From Brachionus manjavacas (taxonomy: Eukaryota; Rotifera; Eurotatoria; Ploima; Brachionidae), in the NCBI GenBank assembly GCA_019054805.1, contig JAHQIY010000001.1:5470501-5534500 (forward strand): a DNA stretch of 64,000 nt, read 5' to 3'. The translations under genes were made by a program, and so were the position numbers. This document shows positions 56,216-64,000 of the stretch, in pieces (position 1 is the first letter of the stretch; every line of letters begins with the position of its first letter). Below the pieces are notes generated by a model that was not told the origin of the DNA, ran no database searches, and was given only the letters and a program-made list of their open reading frames with translations.

Positions 56216-57415
56216 TTGTATTTTTGGTTAAAAAAAAATACTGGCTTAGAGAAATTATTTAAATAAATATCAAGTAAAAAATTTTAACAATTTAAAAATT
56301 TCGGTATAAATCATTACAAAATGTCAGCTGGTGAAAACTCGAAAATTCCTAGATCAGAGTCAACTTTTGTAAATGATTCGCAAACAAAGCGTTAACGGTC
56401 ACTTCAATGCAATGAAGAAGAAACTTTGGAGGATTGTTTTGATAATTCAATTCATATTGGTCAAACATCCAGCGATTCAGATTTATCAGAAAAATCTGAT
56501 TATTATCTGATATTGATTTTAAGCTAAGTTATATATTGTTGAATTATCAATTTTTAACGATTAAAATATTATAAATAAAATCAAAGCAACAACTGATAAT
56601 GTGAATAGCTTTTAAACATAAATCGAATCCCTTGCATTGCCCACATTTTGCATCTAATAGTCACATGTACATTTAATTTTATCAGTAGAAATAGTAGGTT
56701 GAAAATTGATGCAAACTCTGATTCTGAATCAGTTTATCATTATTTAAATTGACAACTACCTATTCGGAAGACAATGAAGTAGGGTTACAAGAAATGTTTT
56801 ATAATTATGTTCATTTTTATCAAATAAAATACGAAATATTTGTAAACGACTATTTTTTTATTGCATCTTTTTTGCATCCTAAGTACAAGAAATTCTTAGG
56901 GGCAGCATCATAACAAAAAAAATTTGTAAAAAAAGTCGAAGATTTTATTCAGATAAAGTTAAGGAACATAAAGGATATAAATAATGTTACAAACAAACGA
57001 AGTTCAGAAAATCAAAATTCTAAAATTGACTCGAACATATTTCAATGAAGCGACTCATCTGATGAGGAAAACAATGCTGAGATAAATTGGAGAATAAAAA
57101 ATTATAAATTTGAAGCTAAATTCGATAATGCAGTAGATTTTTGGAATTTAAACAAATATAAATATCCAATTCTTCACGAATTTTTCGTCAACTATGCTAT
57201 TGCACGAGCAACAATTTCACCATCAAAAAGATTATTTTCGAAAGCAAATTATCAAGTTTGGGATAGACGAAATAAAATATCTCCTGAAAAGGTTGACGCC
57301 ATAATGTTTTTATATGAATATATAAAACATTTTAAAAAAACTTAAAAATTTACTCTGAAATAAAAATATTTCTCTAAGCCAGTAGTTTTTTTTATCAAAA
57401 ATACAAAGTCCAGGT
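56212..57415 (+). mobile_element. hAT transposon relic with terminal inverted repeats
   Basis: About 45-base inverted repeats bound it: TTTGTATTTTTGGTTAAA and ACTGGCTTAGAGAAAT on the left (56217-56260) and the inverse on the right (57360-57412). Within, a broken plus-strand frame starts at 56321 (MSAGENSKIPRSEST) and ends at 57345. Recognisable: FFIASFLHPKYKKFLGA (56857-56910) and the hAT C-terminal dimerisation domain, AVDFWNLNKYKYPILHEFF, then ARATISPSKRLFSKANYQVW and RRNKISPEKVDAIMFL (57130-57320). Most of the catalytic region is deleted or has stops, so it is inactive. Confidence 0.87.
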
Positions 57416-57989
57416 TCAAATCCTTGTTACATGAAATTTTGCACATTTGTAAAAAGTGTTAAAAACATCAGAAAAATAGGAAAAATTTTATCAATTTGCC
57501 CTTTTAATTTTTTCTAATTCAATCCATTTATTATTGATCAAAATCAAAAGAAATTTTGAAAGAAATTGTAAACTGAATAAGAATTTGATCAATTTATCTG
57601 ATGATCAAAAATGAATAATTGTACTAGAAAATTGTGGTAATAGGATTTTAAAGAAGAATAGATTTTATTCTTATTTATATTTTTGAAATTTTTAAATTAA
57701 AAAAAAACATTAGATTTGATTTTATTTTGGGAATTTTATTTCAAATAGTTTGTTTGGATTATTATTGAAAATTTTAATTTTAATTTTTTATTTTATTAAA
57801 ACGTTTTTTAAAAAAACTAAAATTCCGAATTCAAAATTAATAAATAAAATTTTAGTATTTCTGAAAAATATCGGAAAAATTTGAGGTAACAATTAAAAAT
57901 TATCTTATTCAAAATATTTGATAAATAATAAACGCTAATTTTAATGTCTTTAAATTTTTTTAATCATCTACGTAGAATTTTTTTTTTGG

Positions 57990-58150
57990 ATCGTTTTGTG
58001 GCCGGCCAGTCTGCAGACGGTCGGTCTGTTTGATGGCCGGCCCTGGAAAGGTCGGTTTTTTAAAATCGGTCCACGGACGGTCAAAAATGCGGCCGTTAAA
58101 TTAGTATTCACGGCCAAAAAAGGCTGTTTTTACTGGCCGGCCAACTAAAA
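57990..58150. repeat. GC-rich block right of the hAT relic, GGCCGGCC motifs
   Basis: GGCCGGCC occurs at 58002-58009, 58032-58039 and 58136-58143, among GACGGTCGGTC and CACGGACGGTC blocks. Part of it is the inverse of 56165-56195. Style resembles the GC-rich MITE at 21711-21957, so these may be the ends of an outer hAT-like element that enclosed, or was cut by, the hAT relic. Confidence 0.6.
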
Positions 58151-58164
58151 GGCTTAAAAGAATT

Positions 58165-59060
58165 AGAAAGCATCGACTCAAAAAGCGCATTAAGAATTAG
58201 AATCAAGCATATTTTAAAAACCAACAAAAGAATCGAAAAGTCACTTCAGGAATCAGAAATTTTTTAAAATTCATTTTTTTAAAATTCATTTTAAAAGTCT
58301 TAATTATTCCCAGAATAGGATTGAGAAAACTGATGGGTCAATAACTGCTAGAGATTTTTTCATAAAAGTTTTAAAGCTTTTTAATGTCAAAATAAGTAAT
58401 CAACAGTAGCCTTATGTGGAAAAAGAGAAAAAAATTAAACAAGAATTTTTAAATTTATTTTATAAATTTTAAGAAATGAACTATAACTGGAGAGGGCCTA
58501 AAAAAACGTCCATCACTAAATGAAATTCAGATTAATAAAAGACTAGATTTTGCAAAGAAATATGTGAACTATTCATTGAGAAGATTTGTCTTTGCAGATG
58601 AAACTTAAAAACTAACTTTTCTTTAGTTTAAGTTATTTAATACCAATTTGAATCAATACTCGTACGAATATATACTAAAAAATTACCTATGCTCCTACGT
58701 GGATGAAAATTATTCAGGATTGGTATTTCTAATTCAAGACAATGGTCCTAAACATAACTAGCGAAGATGTACTAGATTCTTTATCAAAACAAATATAGTT
58801 TGGGTAAAAGTTAAAAAAAATAATCAAAAATTTTTACCTTTTAGAAATTTTAAAGATAAAAACTTGCGCTTATTCTAATGAGTTTAATCCTATGGTATTG
58901 TTTTGGCATTAATTAAAGGACTATGAAAGAAAAAACAATGTAGAAGTGTGCAGGAACTAATAAAAGCAATTAGAAGCTTTGAGAGAAAATTAACTGCAGA
59001 AAAATGTAAAAAATACATACTGCATTAAAAAGGTTTTAAAATTGGTAAATGAAAAAAAAG
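58165..59060 (+). pseudogene. Tc1/mariner-type transposase relic
   Basis: Plus strand, many stops and shifts, yet the family order is clear: an N-terminal helical part (ESIDSKSALRIRIKHILKTN, 58178-58240); KKRPSLNEIQINKRLDFAKK, YVNYSLRRFVFADET (58500-58606; first catalytic Asp region); SGLVFLIQDNGPKHN (58715-58760; the second catalytic Asp, matching the DNxPKH signature); FNPMVLFWH (58883-58910; the third-acid NPIExxW region, now worn). Inactive. Terminal repeats were not found. Adjacent to LINE debris on its right. Confidence 0.75.
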
Positions 59061-59109
59061 GAAACTTCTCTTAGTTTTTTTAAGGTTTTGAAATTTCTAA
59101 TAAAGTGAT

Positions 59110-59870
59110 AGAGTGAAGCTCGTTTAGATTATTGTGTATCTTATTTTTAAAGAAACTTCTTGTGATACTTCACTAATATCGTCGGATTCAACAAAATCAA
59201 GATGAGGACTAAAAGTTGTAGCTAAAAGATCGCCAAAAATTTTTCCATTTTCTGAATCTGAATTATTTTCCTCTCCGTCTTTAAATAGTGAAGGGATTTG
59301 TCTTGTAAGTTTTTTTGATCTAAACTTATTTATTTTCTTCCAAAAAAGGTCTAGTTGACAGTGGATTTTTCCTGTTTTATTTATGAACTCGAGCTATTTT
59401 TGGTCTAAATTTTTTTTAGACTGAGACGTAGCTCAGAAGAAAGCTTACTAAAAGCTATCTTAAGAGAAGGACATTTAGATTTTTGGAAAAGTCTTCTTAC
59501 TTTTCTTCGTTCCTTAATTAATGCTCCAATATTTTTTGTTAAGCTAGATCTAAAAAATTCTAGCTTTTGAGATACCTCTCCACTCTTACAAGTAAAAAAT
59601 TTTGAGAATGGAAGGCATGTATGGTCTTTTTTGAGATGCGTTCATTTAGCTCGTCAATATTTTTCCGTATAACTATTATGCTGACATGAAGACATGAAGA
59701 AAAGCATGCTCAAAAGAAATAAACGCTTGAATATGAAAATGATCACTTAACATATCATCATCTATCATAACTTTAAAGTCAATAATTCTATCTGAGATTG
59801 ACGATGGTATTAAAAACATATTTAGGGCTTCATTATATTCTTAAATTTACCAGAATTTCCAATTTTTTTT
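59110..59870 (-). mobile_element. LINE fragment: endonuclease end and linker
   Basis: Minus strand: SSISDRIIDFKVMIDDDM, then LSDHFHIQAFISFEHAF (the SDH motif, 59715-59760), further downstream INKTGKIHCQLDLFWKKINK and FRSKKLTRQIPSLFKDGEEN, KIFGDLLATTFSPHL (linker, 59190-59400). Several stops. Similar in style to LINE-A's endonuclease end at 55900-56060. No RT part is attached. Confidence 0.78.
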
Positions 59871-60117
59871 ATAAATTCTTCAAAAACAAAAAGTGGAACA
59901 TTACTGTAACTAGAATATTATCAATAATAAGTTTTAATAATATCTTCAATTGATGATTTACATTTGCATTAATTATTTTAATTTTGTGATTTAAATTTAA
60001 AAAATCATTTTTTTTGGGGTTTTGTCCCTAATTTTTTTAAAAAAATTTTACTGATTAAAAAAAAAAAAATTTTTTAAACTTTTATTTTATCAGTTAAAAT
60101 CAGCCCAAGTAAAATGT

Positions 60118-61637
60118 CTAGGACTTAAGCACTGAATTTTGGCTAAATTTAACCAAAAACTTAACTTTAGCCAAGTAAATTTTACGTAATTCTTCAAAAG
60201 ACTTTCTGTAAGATTGAGTTAAATCACTAAAATCGACCGATTGCTCGTCTAACTTCTGAATCAAACCATCAATCAAATTAGCACTTAATTTAAATTTGTC
60301 AAAATTGTTCAGCAATTTATTCAATGCATCGAATAAAAATTCATAAATTTCAAACAACATGTCCACTGTTTGAGAATACTTCAAATAAACTCCCTTCTTT
60401 TTCTTGCTTTTCTTACACTTCTCGTTCCAAATAGGCTTGTAAAATTCATTACTTAGCACAGAGACTAGACCCACTATGAAAACTGACAAAGTTTCTAAAA
60501 TGGCACTCAACGATTCCAATACAGCACTCAGACTCTCTGGATTTGCATCCGGAGTCTCAAGCTCCAAATTTTCGAATAATTTCTTAAATTCATTTCTAAA
60601 ATTCAGAACTTGAGAATTGTTGGACAAAAAGTCTTCGCCTAGTGCCATGCCGGTAATCAATTGTACAAAATTGGTCACAATTTTGTCTAAATTAAATTTA
60701 AGAAATGTTGCCAAGTAGTTCGATTTAGAATTAAAGATTTCCAGCTCAGATGGTTCTTGTTTTCCATAATCAAAATTTATCAATTGAGTTTTAATCAAAG
60801 AAAATTTTTCATCACTAAATTGATTTTTAATGTTCAAATGAATAAATTTAATCCAAAGAATCCTTAGCTTGAGTAATTTTGATTGTTCCTCAATCAGACA
60901 AAGTCTGTTTGCAGAAGTTTTTTGTTGCTGATTGGGCGGACTCCAGTCGTACACAACATTGGTGTCTGAGTGATCGACAAGACTATTTTGTTCATTGAAA
61001 AACTCACTTTTGTCCACTAAATTGGACAATTGGTTCAAATTTTTGAAGTATTGTTCTATTTTAGTTTCCATGTGTGCTAGGCCGGTCGAAAGATCTGTCT
61101 CAGTCGCATCATGCTCCTTCATGTTTACTTGGTCCATAACAATCTGCTGAATGACATGGTTGGTTAAACAGACGTGGACAGTTAAGGACTTTTTCAACTC
61201 GTCAATGAACGAGTTTATCTCGAATGCTTTTAAGAAAGTGCCGTATTTGTAGCAGTTGACCATAAAGCTGGTCAAGTCAAATAGGCCAGAGTTGAAAAAT
61301 GTGTCCATGGTCGAGTGAACTTGAGTCGAGCTCTCAAAAGAGCCTAGTCGAATGTTGTTAAATATGAGCAGATTTGAAGTTGAATAGTATTGAATGTTTT
61401 TTATGTCCATGGAGTCGTACATAGCTTTTATGGGGTCGTAAGCGCCCAAATGAGAATACAAGTTTAGGAGGAGAAGTTTTATTTGAAAGTTGGTTGGTGA
61501 ATTTTTGAGTCCCATTTTAAGCTTGGCGATTAGATGTAGCAGTGACTCGTGGTTGAATTTTTTCCATAGGTCATAACGAATGTGGACTGACATGAGCAAA
61601 AAATCATCGCCATATTGAAATGCAGTTGGTAATAAAT
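60118..61637 (-). CDS. NAA25: NAA25, NatB N-acetyltransferase auxiliary subunit, last exon (C-terminal half)
   Basis: NAA25 is the TPR-like scaffold that anchors catalytic NAA20 to the ribosome; NatB acetylates Met-Asp/Glu/Asn/Gln N-termini. The exon starts after TTTTAG| (AG at 61639-61638) with LLPTAFQYGDDFLLMSVHIR; the first Met of the long frame (61599) is interior. About 505 residues to a TAG at 60118-60120. Matches to animal NAA25: HIRYDLWKKF, NFQIKLLLLNLYSHLGAYDP, DIKNIQYYSTSNLL, VNCYKYGTFLKAFEI, VVYDWSPPNQ, and FYKPIWNEKCKKSKKKKG with its lysine cluster, all in family order. The N-terminal TPR exons lie to the right and were not recognised before 64000. Human NAA25 has 972 residues, so this is roughly half. 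Confidence 0.88.
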
Positions 61638-61639
61638 CT

Positions 61640-63420
61640 AAAATTTTTAAATTCTATTTAAAAAAATTTTTTAGAAATAATCTTAAAAATTGAATCAAAA
61701 ATGGTATATTCCTTTACCTAGAAAAAAATTTTATTTTTTAATAATTAAAAACTTTAAATGATCTTCTTTCTAAGGTAATTTATAATATTAAGATGTTTTT
61801 CAATTCTTTTTTTAAAATTTTTTTCCTAGATTTTTAAAAGTCGATTAAATTGTCGACTAAAAAAAATTAATCGATTTAATAATCGATTAAAAAAAATTAC
61901 TCGATTTATGAAATTTATCAATTGATTGGAGTCCATTACCAAAACTAATTTTTTCAAATTTTTCTTTGCTCCAAAAATTAAGAGCTTGAATTTTATACTA
62001 AAAAAGCTCTAATTTTACTTTTATCATACAAATTATTAATATAAATCATTTTTTCATTGAAATGAGTGATAAAAATTGTTAAAAGATATGATTTAGCTAT
62101 TATTCCTATTATGAACTAAAATTTTTTAGAAACAATTCTTTATGACCTTTATGATTTATGATCTTTATGATTTAACGTAAAATTAGGTAGGTTTGTAATA
62201 AAAATTAAATAGTATCAGTAACAAAAAATTTCAAAAATTTAAAAGTACTTAGGCTTCTTTTTGGTAAACTGTTTAGTTAATAATGATAATATGATTAAGA
62301 ATTTTGTAAATTATAAAAAAATATCTTTTTGAAAAAAAACATCAAGTTTCCAAACCACTAAGGAAAAAAAAAAGACGCCAAAATTTTTAGAAATTTTTCT
62401 AAAAATAATTTTGGATTACTCTTCGTTTGAACACTTGATTGCAAATTTCGCTTTTGTATCATGTTTAAGAATAAATTAATAGATGATTGAAATAATATTA
62501 TAGATAATTGAATTTTAAAAAATTTAGCTGATTCTAGATTAATGAAGCATACCATACACTAAAATACATTAAAAAATTTAAAACTAGCAGTAAATGTTCA
62601 AAAAATAGCTGATTTTACAAACTTTAAAGTTATCTCTACTTCTTTTCTATGACGTTAACATAAACAAATTTAAGTATATTTTTGTGGTTTCATTAAAGAT
62701 TTCATTTATAATTTAAAATGCTAATTAAAAAAAAATATATTTGTTGACTATTACAAAAAATTATCTCGATCATTATCATTTACAGTTAAACCGCCTACAT
62801 CAACACCTATATCTTCTATTTATTTTATAGAGTTGCTCAAAAGTCATAAAGTCAATTCAAATGACTTTAAACTGAAATTTTTAAAATAAAAAAATCATTA
62901 AGAAAAATTTTTACTTTAAATTTGAAGTTCTGAAGTTATGATTTTACTATATGATGGAAATTCTTAATAATGAAATTTTTCAAATCGATTTAAAGACAAG
63001 TTATAGACTTGATATTGAAAGTAACTTTCTTTTTACTTTTGCACAGGCTTGATTAATACATTCTGATTTTTTCGAAACAAAATAAATTGCTTTCGTTGTT
63101 TTTGAAGAGCGAAAATGGTTTAATTTATTTTAGAAAATAAAATCTAGTAGAAAAATTTAATTATTTAAAATTCTATTCATCGAATGGTCTTTTGGGTGTT
63201 TATGAAAAGTTCATTCGATGGTATAACCTCGAAGATAATTTAATTCTAAAAAAGATTATATTTTTTCTCAAAAAAACAAACTCAATATTCTATATTGCAC
63301 CTTATTTACGTAAAGGCTTTACGCTTCAGGGATTTACTCCCAAACTATTTTTTTAAAAATTTAAAAAAAAAATCACATATTTCTAATTTGAATCAGTTAA
63401 ATTTAAATCTTTTTAACATT
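61640..63420. other. presumed NAA25 intron/upstream, AT-rich
   Basis: No further NAA25 exon is recognised. At 62829 AGAGTTGCTCAAAAGTCATA resembles the CAGAGTTG-family MITE end, but no convincing partner end was found (a weak candidate is near 63030-63050). Confidence 0.35.
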
Positions 63421-63424
63421 AAAT

Positions 63425-63560
63425 TTTTTGATAGTTTCTCTTATTTCTGTAATTCTCCTTTTATTGCGTAGTGTGCTACCATGCAGGCGATCTCCTAGCA
63501 GACCGCCTCCGCAAGCTTGCTTACCGTCGCTTATTTTTATTTTTATTATTATTATTAAAT
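63425..63560 (+). repeat. retroposon-like repeat, copy 2, 5'-truncated
   Basis: About 110 bases match 22360-22470: AGTTTCTCTTATTTCTGTAA, GCGATCTCCTAGCAGACCGC, CTCCGCAAGCTTGCTTACCG, then TTTTTATTTTTATTATTA. Same orientation and same type of tail as copy 1. Confidence 0.65.
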
Positions 63561-63564
63561 TTTT

Positions 63565-64000
63565 TAATTTTTTGAATCATATCAATTAATATTAAAAAAA
63601 TGTTCTATGTTCCATATTTTTTCAATGATTTTTTTTTAATTTAAAATTTTAGTTTTTCAAAAAAAAGAATAGCATAGTATAATTTATACTGATTTTTACA
63701 AGGCCAATTTAGATGATATACTCCCGGAGTTGTTAATCACAATTTTGATCAGTGTTGTTTATAAATGATACTTTGTATTTTATTTGAAAAATTTTTCACT
63801 TCTTATTAACATCGTTAAAATTTGATTAAAATTTAAAAGTTTTATTAGAAATATTTTAATTAAATATTACAAAAGCTCCAAGTTTTTTTTGGCCATGATA
63901 CTTTAATAAACTTTTATTTAAAGGGGTTCAAAATACTTAAAGAAAAATGAATAACACAAAAAAGAGAGGATCTGATTTTTGAACCATATCAATTAATAAA
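63565..64000. other. AT-rich sequence, nothing recognised
   Basis: No reading frame or repeat identified up to the window end. Confidence 0.3.

Noticed and set aside
57410-57432. Perfect B-box-like GGTTCAAATCC, possible tRNA
   Set aside because: The T-arm stem has a mismatch and the sequence upstream is the inverted repeat of the hAT relic, with no D or anticodon arm.

Overview
This is a very AT-rich animal (metazoan) nuclear genome window. Evidence for an animal: replication-type histone genes followed by the animal histone 3' stem-loop, a p160/SRC nuclear-receptor coactivator with PAS-B and LxxLL motifs, a NIPBL/Nipped-B cohesin loader, TMEM18, and the NatB subunit NAA25. Introns are often only 51-58 bases long. 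I think a small invertebrate, perhaps a rotifer or similar lophotrochozoan, but the sequence alone does not settle this.

Host genes, left to right. 747-1778 (-): first coding exon of NIPBL. 5279-9054: a small histone cluster with H4 (-), H2B (-) and H2A (+); H2B and H2A are divergent and share a promoter containing an octamer and a TATA box; H2A carries a one-base frameshift. 12081-18381 (-): five in-phase exons of a p160 coactivator, running from the PAS-B-like domain to a C-terminal LxxLL; its bHLH/PAS-A exons were not found. 23105-23852 (-): an unrecognised 213-residue gene with two 53-base introns. 25631-26219 (-): complete three-exon TMEM18. 60118-61637 (-): last exon of NAA25.

The rest is mostly transposon debris. 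LINE-A (CR1/L2/jockey-like) occurs in at least ten 5'-truncated or decayed copies and ends in a stem-loop plus an AAATA-type tail. LINE-B occurs in four copies ending in short hairpins plus (CTA)n. LINE-D is one nearly intact copy at 31600-32980. DNA elements include a hAT relic with a recognisable dimerisation domain (56212-57415), a Tc1/mariner relic (58165-59060), several MITEs with 8-bp target duplications, and two tRNA-SINE-like pieces. Nested insertions (LINE-B in LINE-A at 29.6 kb; a MITE in LINE-A at 28.2 kb) give relative ages.

The host genes are unrelated functionally apart from the histone cluster. I see no operon, no CRISPR array and no clear new multi-gene system. The most unusual signals are the covarying 3' hairpins of the LINE families, the duplicated 68-base coding piece next to the coactivator, the orphan gene, and the patchy identity between two LINE-A copies.
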